From NCBI RefSeq assembly GCF_023101665.1, contig NZ_CP082161.1, forward strand, positions 2,232,001 through 2,296,000: a DNA stretch of 64,000 bases. The letters are read 5' to 3'. How positions within the stretch are numbered: position 1 is the first letter of the stretch; each line of letters opens with the position of its first letter. Below are positions 18,021-27,900 of this stretch, piece after piece. A program made the translations under genes and the position numbers. The notes under the pieces were generated by a model that saw nothing but the letters and a program-made list of their open reading frames with translations, did not search any database and had not been told where the DNA came from. Origin of the DNA: Bradyrhizobium sp. 195. GTDB lineage: Bacteria > Pseudomonadota > Alphaproteobacteria > Rhizobiales > Xanthobacteraceae.

Positions 18021-19955
18021 GTGAGACTGAAGTCAGCGGTACCGGCCGCAGCATTGCTGCTGGCCGCGGGAATGCCTGTTACCTGCGCGCAGGCGCAGCA
18101 GGTCGGGACGATCTACGGCTTTGGCGACAGCCTGCTCGACGTGGCGCGCAACTGCCCGATCGCGTTTCCGCAATCTGCGCCGTACGGCGCCTGCGGCAAC
18201 GGTCGAGGCTCGTTGCAATGGCTGTCGCAACTCACCAGCTACAGCTTCATCAAGAGCAACGACTACGCCTACAACGGCGTGGGCAATGGCGTCTTTCCGG
18301 CATTCAATGGCGGGCCGACAGTCGCCCAGCAGATCGTGGAGTTCACGAGCGCCGGCCGAAGTTTTCAGCCGAACGACGTGATCGTCGTCGGTGGCATGCC
18401 CAACAACTCGGCGGCACCGTTGCTGGGAATTCTCGATCCGAACGGACTTCCGTACACGCCGCAAACGCTGTCCGCGGCAACCTTGTCTCAGCAGTACAGC
18501 AACATTTCGCAATTGATCAAAGCAGGCGGGCACAATTTCGTCGTCGAGAACATGTTCTCCTCGTCGGCCTATAATTTCTATGTCATCGGCGGCTTCTATC
18601 CGCTCGGCGCGCCCTACGCGTTTCCGAACATTCCGGGGGCGACGACGTTCTTCGGTCTGGTCAACGATAATATTGCGGCCACGCTCGCGCCGCTGGCCCG
18701 GCCGGGCGTACGCCTTCACGTCGTCGACCTTGCCGCGATCTACACCAAGGCCTACACCGATCCGACCAGCCTGGGTTTCAAGACCGGTACGGCCTGCATT
18801 TTCGACGGAAACTGCCTCACCGCGTCGAAGGACGTGCAGAACCAGCATTTCATGTTCGATCTGCACCCGACGGACGCCGGGTATGCCGTGATTGCGCGCT
18901 ATGAGGCCAATATACTTGCGGCGCAGGACGGACTTGCCGCGCAGGGCGACATCGCGCAACTCACCGCCCAGAATTTTTCGAATTCGATCTTCTCGCGACT
19001 GGATGCCTATCGCGGCAACGATCCGCGTGTCACAGGGACGGCGTCACCGTCGCAAGCCTTTGCATCTATGGACCGGCCCGGCATGACTACGAAGGCGCCG
19101 TCGCGTGTTGCGCCGGAATTGCCGCTCTCGGTCTATCTCGCCGCAGCCTATGGCAGCGGCAGCCGCGGCGATCGCTTCGGCGCCGACGGAAACGCCGTCG
19201 GCTTCGACTATACCCTGGCCGGCGGCACCTTCGGCGCCGATGTCAAACTCGATCCCAACATTCGCGTCGGCGGCGCGCTCAACTATACCAATCCGGTTGC
19301 CAATCTGCATGGTGGCACCGGTCACCTCAATCTCGACAGCTATCAGGTCGGAGGCTATGCGTCCTTTACCTATCCGCATCTGCTGACGGACATCGTTGCG
19401 ACCTACGGCTACAACAATTACCGCATCGATCGCCCCGGCGTCGTCGATACGATCCGCGGCAGCACCACGGGCGACACCTTCACCGTCGGCGTCAAGTCAG
19501 CCTATCTGTTCGACGTGGGCGCCGTCCGGATCGGTCCGCTGGCCGGGCTCGTCTATGACTACACCAACGTCAATCCGTACACGGAAACGGGTGATCCCAT
19601 CATCACCCAGTTCGTCGCTCGGCAGAAGCTCGAAGGCCTGACGGGCAGCGCGGGCGTGCAGGTCCGTGCGCCGTTCATGGTCGGGACGCTCCCGGTCAAT
19701 TCCTTCGTCAATCTGACGGCCGAGCACGACTTTCTCGGCGGCGCGCGCACTTTGCTTGCGGCGGAGACCGTGGCTCTCGCCTTGCCGATCTACACTGTCG
19801 TGGCGGGCAATCCCGATCGGACCTACGGCAAGGTGGTTGGGGGTCTCAGCACGGCGCTATCGGGTAATGTCAACGCTATGCTGACTGCGGCGGGAACGTT
19901 CGGCGCCAGCACTCCGCAATTCGCCCTGCAAGGCGCGGTCAAAGTAGCGTTCTAG
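18021..19955 (+). CDS. GDSL-type esterase autotransporter (type Va secretion)
   Basis: A 644-residue autotransporter like EstA. GTG start at 18021 with a G-rich ribosome site just before. A signal peptide (about 1-25, AQA) is followed by an SGNH/GDSL hydrolase passenger: nucleophile Ser37 in GFGDSLLD, and Asp280 and His282 in FDLHPTDAGY. The C-terminal third (about 380-644) alternates hydrophobic and polar residues as a beta-barrel and ends in Phe (VAF), the outer-membrane insertion signal. The esterase is thus displayed on the cell surface to hydrolyse lipid or polyester esters. It precedes a binding protein and an aldehyde dehydrogenase on the same strand, suggesting that it releases their substrate. 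Confidence 0.92.
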   Translation: MRLKSAVPAAALLLAAGMPVTCAQAQQVGTIYGFGDSLLDVARNCPIAFPQSAPYGACGNGRGSLQWLSQLTSYSFIKSNDYAYNGVGNGVFPAFNGGPTVAQQIVEFTSAGRSFQPNDVIVVGGMPNNSAAPLLGILDPNGLPYTPQTLSAATLSQQYSNISQLIKAGGHNFVVENMFSSSAYNFYVIGGFYPLGAPYAFPNIPGATTFFGLVNDNIAATLAPLARPGVRLHVVDLAAIYTKAYTDPTSLGFKTGTACIFDGNCLTASKDVQNQHFMFDLHPTDAGYAVIARYEANILAAQDGLAAQGDIAQLTAQNFSNSIFSRLDAYRGNDPRVTGTASPSQAFASMDRPGMTTKAPSRVAPELPLSVYLAAAYGSGSRGDRFGADGNAVGFDYTLAGGTFGADVKLDPNIRVGGALNYTNPVANLHGGTGHLNLDSYQVGGYASFTYPHLLTDIVATYGYNNYRIDRPGVVDTIRGSTTGDTFTVGVKSAYLFDVGAVRIGPLAGLVYDYTNVNPYTETGDPIITQFVARQKLEGLTGSAGVQVRAPFMVGTLPVNSFVNLTAEHDFLGGARTLLAAETVALALPIYTVVAGNPDRTYGKVVGGLSTALSGNVNAMLTAAGTFGASTPQFALQGAVKVAF

Positions 19956-19999
19956 CGACGATGAGAAAGAGCAATCAGCGATACACCAGGGAGGGATAC

Positions 20000-21202
20000 A
20001 TGACCTTGTCACTGCTTCGCGCGGCAGCGCTTGCGATGCTGCTGGGCGCTCCGGCGGCGGCGCTCGCAGAGGACGCGCCGTTCCGGATCGGCGTGATCGA
20101 CGACATGTCCGGCGTCTATTCCGGCAATGGCGGGCCCGGCACGGTGCTCGCCACCAAGATGGCGGTGGAGGACTTCGGCGGCAAGGTGCTGGGCCGTCCG
20201 ATCGAGGTCATCTCCGCCGATCATCAAAGCAAGCCAGATATCGGCGCGGCCCTCGCGCGCCAATACATTGAGCAACAGGGCGTGAGCGCCATCATCCCGG
20301 GCGGTGCGAGTTCGGTTGGGCTCGCGGTGCAAGCGATGGCGCGCTCGCTGAAGAAGACCACCCTGGTCAGCGGCGGCTATGCCTCGAATTTCAGCGCCGA
20401 CGGCTGCTCGCCCTATGGCACCCAGTGGGCGCCATCTACCAGCGAACTCTCCAAGACCATTGCCAAAGGCATCGTCGAGGGGGGCGGCAAGAAGTGGTTC
20501 TTTATCATCGCTGATTACGTGTTCGGCAAGAATCTCGCGGCGGACGCTGGCGAGACCGTGAAGACCTCAGGGGGGCAGGTCGTAGGCCAGGTGCTGCATC
20601 CCCTCAACGTGACCGATCTCGCATCCCAGTTGCTGGCGGCGCAAGGTTCGGGGGCCGACGTGATCGGGCTGGCCAATGCCGGGCCCGATCTGGTGCTCGC
20701 GATCAAGCAGGCCAAAGAGTTCGGCGTGAGCGCCAAGCTCGCGACCATGCTGGTGTTTGAGAACAACGTCACCGCGCTCGGGCTTTCGACCGCACAGGGC
20801 CTGCGACTCGCGGCATCGTTTTACTGGGATCTGAACGAGGAGACCCGCGCATGGTCGAAGCGCTTCATGGCCCGCAACGGCAACGCCGTGCCGACCATGG
20901 GCCACGTGCTCGCCTATCTCGCGACCACGCATTATCTGAAAGCGGTCGCCGCGGTCGGCTCCGACGACGCCGCGCAAGTGCAAGCCAAGATGCTGCAGCA
21001 GCCGATCGAAGGCAATCTGATCCAGCACGCGCATATCCAGCCCAACGGCCGCGTCGTTTCCGACATGCATATTTTCGAGGTGAAGAGCCCGCAGGAGTCC
21101 AAGAGCCCGGCGGATCTGTACAAGCTGGTCGCGACACTGCCGGGCGATGGTCTGTTCGTCTCGGCCGAAAAAAGCGGATGCCCATACCTCGCCGTGAGGT
21201 AA
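20000..21202 (+). CDS. ABC transporter substrate-binding protein, Leu/Ile/Val (LivK) type
   Basis: A 400-residue periplasmic binding protein (peripla_BP_6 family). The ATG at 20000 has AGGGAGGG upstream and opens a signal peptide ending ALA at residue 23; the frame opens 13 codons earlier but without a signal. The N-terminal RIGVIDDMSGVYSGNGGPG and the GGASSVGLAVQAMA segment are typical of receptors for branched amino acids, aromatic acids or short organic acids. No permease or ATPase genes are next to it. It starts 44 bp after the autotransporter and 28 bp before the aldehyde dehydrogenase, so it likely imports or senses the compound released by the esterase. Confidence 0.9.
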   Translation: MTLSLLRAAALAMLLGAPAAALAEDAPFRIGVIDDMSGVYSGNGGPGTVLATKMAVEDFGGKVLGRPIEVISADHQSKPDIGAALARQYIEQQGVSAIIPGGASSVGLAVQAMARSLKKTTLVSGGYASNFSADGCSPYGTQWAPSTSELSKTIAKGIVEGGGKKWFFIIADYVFGKNLAADAGETVKTSGGQVVGQVLHPLNVTDLASQLLAAQGSGADVIGLANAGPDLVLAIKQAKEFGVSAKLATMLVFENNVTALGLSTAQGLRLAASFYWDLNEETRAWSKRFMARNGNAVPTMGHVLAYLATTHYLKAVAAVGSDDAAQVQAKMLQQPIEGNLIQHAHIQPNGRVVSDMHIFEVKSPQESKSPADLYKLVATLPGDGLFVSAEKSGCPYLAVR

Positions 21203-21230
21203 GGCCGACATTGGGAATTGAGGTGCTGGC

Positions 21231-22775
21231 ATGAATGCAGAAGGTACGACGCGCGCGACCTCGCAGGATGAGATGCGGGGCCATGCCCCGCATCAGCTCC
21301 AGGCGTTCAAGATGTTTATCGACGGCGAATGGTGCGAGTCGGCCTCCGGGCGTTGGCTGGAGACCAAAAATCCTTACACGGGAAAGCCTTGGGCCGTCAT
21401 CCCGAGGGGGAATGCGGAGGACGTCGACAGGGCCGTCCAAGCGGCGAACCGCGCTTTCGTGAGCGGACAATGGGCCAGCATGCACCCGAGCGACCGGGGC
21501 GTCCTGCTGAACCGGGTTGCCGACCTTATTGCGGCGAACGCGGAGCTGCTGGCCGAGCTCGAGGTGCGAGACAACGGCAAGCTCAAGGTCGAGATGCTCG
21601 GCCAGATGAGGTATCTGCCGCGCTGGTTTCAATATTACGGCGGGCTTGCCGACAAGATCGAAGGCCGCATGCCGCCGACCGACAAAAAGGGCGTGCTGCA
21701 CTACGTCTCCTACGAGCCGGTCGGCGTCGTCGGCGCGATCACGCCGTGGAATTCGCCGCTGCTGCTGACGGTCTGGAAACTCGCCCCTGCGCTTGCCGCC
21801 GGCAACACCGTCGTCATCAAGCCGTCCGAGTTCGCATCGACTTCTCTGCTCGCCTTGGTCGAGCTGTTCGAACAGGCCGGCTTCCCGAAAGGCGTGGTCA
21901 ACGTCGTCACCGGCTTCGGTGCTGAGACCGGGGAGCCTCTGGTGGAGCATCCCTTCGTCGACCGGATTGCATTCACGGGCGGCAACCTTGCCGGCCGCAA
22001 GATCTATGAAGCAGCGGCGCGGCAGTTCAAGCGGGTGTCGCTGGAGCTCGGCGGCAAGTCGCCGAACATCGTCTTCGGCGATGCCAGCATCGAAGATGCA
22101 GTGAAGGGCGTCATCTCCGGCATCTTCGCCGCAAGCGGCCAGACCTGCATGGCGGGATCGCGCCTGCTTCTGCATGCGTCGATCCACGACGCATTTCTTG
22201 CGCGTCTCGTCGAGGTGATGAAAGCGGCGCGCCTCGGAGACCCCAATAGCCTCGAGACTGACGTCGGACCGGTTGCGACCGAACAGCAGCTACAGAAGGT
22301 GCTCCACTATATCGAACTTGCCAAGGACGAGGGCGCCCGCTGCGTCCTCGGCGGCCGGCGGGCTTCCCGGCCGGAATGCGGCGACGGCTGGTTCGTGGAG
22401 CCAACCATCTTCGCCGACGTCACCAACGACATGCGGATCGCGCGCGAGGAGGTGTTCGGTCCGATTCTGAGCGTGATCAAATTCGATTCCGACGACGAGG
22501 CGGTCGCGCTCGCCAATGACACGCCGTTTGGCCTCGCCGCAGGCCTCTGGACCACCGATCTTGCGCGTGCGCTCGCGATGCCGAAGCGCCTGCGCGCAGG
22601 GACGGTTTGGGTCAATGCCTATCGCGTCGTCAGCTATCTCTCGCCATTCGGCGGCTTCAAGGAGTCCGGCCTCGGCCGGGAGAACGGGCTCGAAGCGATC
22701 TACGAATATCTGGAGGCCAAGAGCGTCTTCATCAATCCGACGCCGTCGATCTCCAATCCGTTCACGTTGCAGTAA
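21231..22775 (+). CDS. NAD(P)-dependent aldehyde dehydrogenase
   Basis: A 514-residue ALDH-superfamily enzyme oxidising an aldehyde to a carboxylic acid. All the catalytic landmarks are there: Asn174 (TPWNSP), Lys197 (VIKPSE), general base Glu272 (LELGGKSPN) and nucleophile Cys306 (GQTCMAGS). The C-terminal FGGFKESGLGRENG is the family end motif. About 15 residues precede the usual N-terminus. It is the last gene of the rightward run and converges with the XRE-cupin regulator. In this context its acid product could be activated by the CoA-transferase and cleaved by the lyase; this is inference. Confidence 0.94.
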   Translation: MNAEGTTRATSQDEMRGHAPHQLQAFKMFIDGEWCESASGRWLETKNPYTGKPWAVIPRGNAEDVDRAVQAANRAFVSGQWASMHPSDRGVLLNRVADLIAANAELLAELEVRDNGKLKVEMLGQMRYLPRWFQYYGGLADKIEGRMPPTDKKGVLHYVSYEPVGVVGAITPWNSPLLLTVWKLAPALAAGNTVVIKPSEFASTSLLALVELFEQAGFPKGVVNVVTGFGAETGEPLVEHPFVDRIAFTGGNLAGRKIYEAAARQFKRVSLELGGKSPNIVFGDASIEDAVKGVISGIFAASGQTCMAGSRLLLHASIHDAFLARLVEVMKAARLGDPNSLETDVGPVATEQQLQKVLHYIELAKDEGARCVLGGRRASRPECGDGWFVEPTIFADVTNDMRIAREEVFGPILSVIKFDSDDEAVALANDTPFGLAAGLWTTDLARALAMPKRLRAGTVWVNAYRVVSYLSPFGGFKESGLGRENGLEAIYEYLEAKSVFINPTPSISNPFTLQ

Positions 22776-22793
22776 TTCGGGCAGTCATTCGGG

Positions 22794-23489
22794 TCAGGAG
22801 CGGCGCCGCCGGATGACGAGATAGTACGCGCATGGTGTCTTGCCCGCATTGGTGAAACGGTAGGGCTCACGCACATCGAAGTAGAAGGAGTCGCCAGTCT
22901 CGAGGACGTAATTCGCGTCGCCCGTCTGCAGCGTTAGCTGGCCCTCGTGCACGACCAGGTATTTTTCCGTCGCCACCTTGTAGGGCGGCAGCTCACCGGA
23001 GGATTCGCCTGGCGGGATTCGATGCAGCAGGAACTCGAGGTCGTTGTCCAGATGGGACGGCGATAAATTGTGACGTTCAAAGCCGGTCTCGGGATCCCTG
23101 AACGCCAAACGGTTGGCGCTGCGGATGACCGCGACCTGCGCAGGATCGGGCTCTGCGCCCATCAGCGTGGACATCGAGACATTGAGCCCCTTGGCGATGC
23201 GCACGATGATCGCGAGTGTCGGGCTCTTCTCGCCACGTTCGACCTTGGATAGCATCGCGCGGCTGACGCCGGATTGCGCTGCAAATTCCTCCAGCGTCAG
23301 GCCCCCCTGCGTCCGCAGCCGCTTCACCCGGCTGCCGAGCTCGATGATGAGGGCATCGTCGGCCGTGCGGCCTGTTCGCGGCTGCCGCCTCGATTTCGTC
23401 GATGCTTTGCGGGAAATTGCGCCCTCGTTTCCAGGCGCTTCCGAAATTTTGGGACGTCGTCCAGGCAATCTGTCATGCATGCGCCGCAT
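22794..23489 (-). CDS. XRE-family transcriptional regulator with C-terminal cupin sensor domain
   Basis: A regulator of up to 231 residues. The helix-turn-helix (about 52-105: LTLEEFAAQSGVSRAMLSK, with the family ending SPTLAIIVRIAKGLNVS) is followed by a cupin_2 domain (about 150-228) that senses a small molecule. The N-terminal 45 residues are basic and low-complexity; the start could lie further downstream. Members of this family often repress or activate the catabolic genes beside them. It converges with the aldehyde dehydrogenase and is the only regulator in the 15.7-23.8 kb island. Confidence 0.9.
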   Translation of the reverse strand: MRRMHDRLPGRRPKISEAPGNEGAISRKASTKSRRQPRTGRTADDALIIELGSRVKRLRTQGGLTLEEFAAQSGVSRAMLSKVERGEKSPTLAIIVRIAKGLNVSMSTLMGAEPDPAQVAVIRSANRLAFRDPETGFERHNLSPSHLDNDLEFLLHRIPPGESSGELPPYKVATEKYLVVHEGQLTLQTGDANYVLETGDSFYFDVREPYRFTNAGKTPCAYYLVIRRRRS

Positions 23490-23585
23490 ATTTTCAGAAG
23501 TTGCGGCGCCTCACAAGGTTGTATGTGCCCCGGCGCTCGCCGAAGCGCCGTTCGGTCGCACCGGCTGTGCGGCAAGGGGGGCCGC

Positions 23586-23791
23586 TGTGCAGACATTGCC
23601 CCGACGCCTCCCGGCGCAAACGGACAGCCGCCGAGGCCCCGAGGGACGAATCGAACCGGAGCGCGCCGGCATCGAAACCCGCCGTCACATTGATGCAGCG
23701 TCAACCTGCCGCGCTGGACGAGATCAAGCACGGCCTTGACGCGCTGTCTCACGCGCTTCGGGTTGGCCATGCCGGTCGTGTCTGCGAGCTG
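23586..23791 (-). pseudogene. Decayed fragment of a second HMG-CoA lyase-like gene
   Basis: About 205 bp that align with the middle of the intact lyase gene at 15757-16692. In one frame it reads LADTTGMANPKRVRQRVKAV, almost the same as residues 175-194 of the intact enzyme. After a deletion of roughly 27 bp that removes the His-x-His metal site, FDAGALRFDSSLG continues in another frame, and GLGGCPFAPGG in the first. Both ends of the gene are missing. Identity is clearly below 100 percent, so it is not a recent copy. It lies in the same orientation as the intact gene and about 7 kb from it. Confidence 0.8.
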
Positions 23792-24139
23792 ATGGCCGAT
23801 CACCTGCCTGACCACGTCAACTCCGGAAATTGTGACCGGCCGAAACGCCAGAGTGCTGCGGTATGTGAACCGCTTCATATTCCGTCATTCTCTTAGGGTC
23901 TAACACTCCCACAAGAAATTGCCGCACCCGGAAGCTGACCGACAGGCACGGGTGAGATGCAATGCCTGCGCGGCCGCGTGCTCGCAGCTTTGGATTGGCT
24001 CTCGTCTTGCTCACGAGCAAGCCAACCCCATCACTCAACACAGATCTTTCTGAAATTGGAATCACGGGCATCGCGAAACGCGTTCACGCAGCGTCTGTTC
24101 GGGGTCGGCCGGTAGGCTGCTACTTACGAGGAGCCCCCA
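23792..24139. other. Intergenic stretch with no recognisable gene
   Basis: About 350 bp between the lyase remnant and the next gene. I find no convincing reading frame, RNA or repeat. The last 20 bp hold the ribosome site (GAGGAG) of the gene at 24140. It may be eroded coding DNA continuing the remnant. Confidence 0.5.
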
Positions 24140-24655
24140 ATGAAGATCAGCAACCCGATTTCCAGCGCATTTTCTCTGACAAAGCACGCCGGCAATCTTA
24201 GGATCGCCCGTTCCAGCCTTATCAAGACGGCCCATCTTCTTGAAAGAATTGGGCTCGCGGCCGTCGGGGCCTCTTGCGGCCTCTACGTGGGCGCGACCCT
24301 GTTGCGTCAGAAAGGCGGCCTTTTTGAAAGCGGCTGGATCGTGCTGCTGACGATGTTCTACGGAGCTCTCAGTTACTATGTCGGAATCGATTTGTCGCGC
24401 AGTGTCGCGCGGAAATCGATTGCGAGCACCTCGGAGGAATACAACGGATCCGAGGCGGCTGAGCTCATGAGTGCAGCCGGAACGTTCGGCGCGGCGATCG
24501 CAGCAACTCTGTCCGTCAGCATCCTTGTCCTTGATCAAAACCTTCCCAACGGCCTGATCGGCTTTGTTGCCGGCTGTTGGGTGGTTGGTTCTTCGCTTCA
24601 AGTCGTGGCGGGAACGATGGCGCGCAACCATGAAGTGCCCATGGACAAGGAATGA
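24140..24655 (+). CDS. Small integral membrane protein of unknown function
   Basis: A 171-residue protein not assigned to a family. Four hydrophobic segments are visible (about 36-54, 64-83, 108-130 and 136-157), with short charged loops, so it is probably an inner-membrane protein of four helices. A GAGGAG ribosome site precedes the ATG at 24140. Its base composition is a little less GC-rich than its neighbours. It stands alone between the lyase remnant and the cyclase gene, and no partner suggests a role. Confidence 0.7.
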   Translation: MKISNPISSAFSLTKHAGNLRIARSSLIKTAHLLERIGLAAVGASCGLYVGATLLRQKGGLFESGWIVLLTMFYGALSYYVGIDLSRSVARKSIASTSEEYNGSEAAELMSAAGTFGAAIAATLSVSILVLDQNLPNGLIGFVAGCWVVGSSLQVVAGTMARNHEVPMDKE

Positions 24656-24972
24656 AGGCTACTGTGCTTACGGAAAGGCGTCCGCTCGGTGTCGTGACGT
24701 CAGCACAAGCCCGGTGTCGGATTCAGCTTGAGTGAGTGGCTGACGGCTCATCGCAACCTTTGTCGTCCAACGCGGCGTGCAGACGATTTTGAGTAGCGCG
24801 GCCGTTCGCATCGAGCAATGTCGCCTGCCTCGAAGCGGTGCCGGTACCGAGCAACCGAAGTTGTCGCGCCGCAAACAAGACGTGCCATCATGATGGCGTT
24901 GGGATATTGTTCCCGCACGCCGTGGTCCAAAACTCTGCGAACCGCCAACCACACGATCGATCGGTGGAGCCA
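24656..24972. other. Intergenic stretch with no recognisable gene
   Basis: About 317 bp before the cyclase gene. The cyclase frame is open from 24838, but that extension shows no domain and the SAM domain begins exactly at 24973. I see no repeat, RNA or clear promoter. Confidence 0.5.
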
Positions 24973-27900
24973 ATGCAGATTGCGGAGTGGCTCGATACGC
25001 TGGGGCTTGGGCAATACGCAGAGCGTTTTGCCCAAAATGGGATCGACATGGGCGTCCTTCCCGAACTGATGGACCAGGACTTCGAAAAGCTCGGCGTCCT
25101 GCTCGGCCATCGTCGCAAGATGCTTCGCGCTATCGCCGATCTCGATCCAGCCGCGTTGATCGCATCGCGGGCGCCTCCTCATGACGCCGAGCGGCGTCAC
25201 CTCACTGTGATGTTTTGCGATCTGGTCGGGTCGACTGCGCTCTCGGCGCGTCTCGATCCCGAGGATATGTGGGAAGTGATCCGGGCCTACCGCGCCGCCT
25301 GCGCGAGCGTCGTTGCTGCCTACGACGGCAGGATAGCCAGGTTCGTCGGTGACGGAATACTGGTCTATTTCGGCTATCCCCGCGCTCACGAGGATGATGC
25401 CGAGCGGGCAGTTCGAGCGGGCCTCGACGCCATCTCTGCGATTGCGCAACTCAAGACAGGCAGCGACGAAAGGGTTGAACTGCGGATCGCAATCGCGACC
25501 GGGCTTGTGGTGGTCGGCGACCTCATCAGCGGAGATGCTTCGGAGGAGCACGCAACGGTCGGCGATACGCCAAACCTCGCTGCGCGGCTCCAGAGCCTCG
25601 CCGAACCGGGAGCGGTCGTCGTTGCCTCCTCGACGCGCAGGCTGCTTGGCGATCTCTTCACGTTTCGCAATCTCGGCCGTCGCGAGGTCAAGGGGATAGC
25701 CGAACCCATCGCGGTCTGGGCCGTCGAGGGGGCGCCCGCATCGGAAAGTCGCTTCGAGGCGGTCCGCGCGGCGCGCTCGATCGGCTTTGTCGGCCGCAAG
25801 GAGGAGATCGAATTTGCGCTCTCGCGCCAGCTTCTGGCCTGGCAGGGGCACGGCCAGATGGTGTTGATTTCCGGCGAAGCCGGCATCGGCAAGTCGCGCT
25901 TCGTCGCAACGCTGTGCGAAAGCCCCGCGTTGGGAGCGCACCGGCGGGTGCGATATCAGTGTTCGCCCTACCACACCAACAGTGCACTTCATCCCTTTGT
26001 CGCGCAGCTCGAGCGCGCCGCCGGCATCCGCTCGCACGACACGCCGGGGCAAAAGCTCGAGAAGCTCGAGGCCATGCTGGCCCTTGGAACGCAGCAGGTC
26101 GCCCAGGCGACACCGCTCATTGCGGCTCTCCTTTCGATTCCAACCGGCGACCATTGTTCGCCGCTTGGTTTGAGCCCCGCGCAGCAGCGGCGACAGACAT
26201 TTGCTTCGCTTCTCGATCAGCTAGAGGGTTTGGCGCGAGAGCAGCCCCTGTTGATCATCTGCGAGGATATGCATTGGGCCGATGCCACGTCACTCGAGCT
26301 GTTCGATCTCGCGGTCGATCGGATCAGGGGACTGCCGATCCTCGTGATCACGACATCTCGGCCAGAGTTCGAGCCCTCCTGGTCGGGCCTTGCGAACGTC
26401 AGTCTGCTACGGCTCGACCGACTAGACCGGCAGGACACGCGTGCGTTGGTCGAGCAGGTCACCGTGGGCCGCCAGCTGCCACGCGAGATGATGAAACGGA
26501 TCATCGACAAGACGGATGGCATCCCGCTGTTCGTCGAGGAACTGACCAAGATGGTGCTGGAGTCTGGATTGCTCGTCGAGGAGTCCGGGGGCTATCGCCT
26601 CGATAGTCCACTCCCGCCGCTTGCCATTCCGGCGACGCTGCAGGATTCGCTGATGGCGCGGCTCGACCGGCTGGCTCCCGTGAAGGAGGTGGCGCAAATA
26701 GGCGCCGCCATCGGCCGCGACTTCTCGTACGCGCTGCTGCGATACGTGGCTGGACGCGATGATCTGACGCTGAGCGCAGCGCTCGGGCAACTCGAAGAAG
26801 CGGAATTGCTGGTGCGTCGCGGCGCTCCGCCCGAAGCAAACTATAGTTTCAGGCACGCCCTCGTTCAGGAAGCAGCCTATGAGGGCTTGCTCAGGAGCAA
26901 ACGGCAGGTGCTTCACAAGCGCATCGGCGATGTCCTGCGTGAGAAGTTTCCAGTCGTCGCCGAGACTGAGCCGGAAGTTTTGGCGCATCACTTCACCGAG
27001 GCGGGGCTGAGCGAGGACGCCCTCGAGTGGTGGTGGAAGGCGGGCCAGCAGGCGCTGAAACGCTCGGCCTATTCCGAGGCGATCGCGCATCTCGGCAAGG
27101 CGATCGCGACCGCCGATGAGCTGCCCGATGAGCCCCGCCGGATGATGAGCAGGCTGCATCTTCAAATCGCATATGGCCGTGCATTACGGGGCAGCCTCGG
27201 TCACAGCGCTCCCGAAACGGTCGCTGCTTGGACGCGCGCCCGGCAGTTCGCAGCCGACATCGATGATCCCGTTGAACTCGCGCCGGTCCATTCAGGCCTT
27301 TTCAATGCCTGCCTGACACACGGCGAACTCGCTCCGATGCGGGAGCTGGCGGATGCCATCCGGAGTGCCGCCGAACGACGACCGGACTCGCCGGTCGCCG
27401 CCGTCGTCGGACATTGGACGGGCGGCGTCACGTGCTGGTTCGGCGGTGATTACCTGAACGCGAGAGTTCATCTCGAGCAGGCACTGGAGATCTATGGTGC
27501 CGAGCCGGATCCGGCGACGTTCAGGGCGTCCGCGCTGGATCTCCCGTTCGTGATCATGAGGTTCCTTGCCCTGGTGCTTTGGCCACTCGGCAGGATCGCT
27601 CGCTCGCGTCAGCTGGCCCCCGAAGCCGTGAGTGCTTCCGGAGAAAAACGCGCGCTGTCCCAGGCCAATGCGCTCGTTCACCGCGCCGTGTTCGACGGGC
27701 TGTGCGGGGGCATGTTGCAGCAGACAGAGACGATCCTGGCGCTCGGTCTCGCGCGCGACCACACGATGCCGCTGTATGTGGCCGCCGGCACCTACCTCAA
27801 TGGCCTGGCCAAGTGGCGTGCCGGCGACCGAACGGCCGGACTGACGGAAATGCGTCGCGGCTGGACCTTGCTGCACGAGAATGACTGCTATCTCTGTGAA

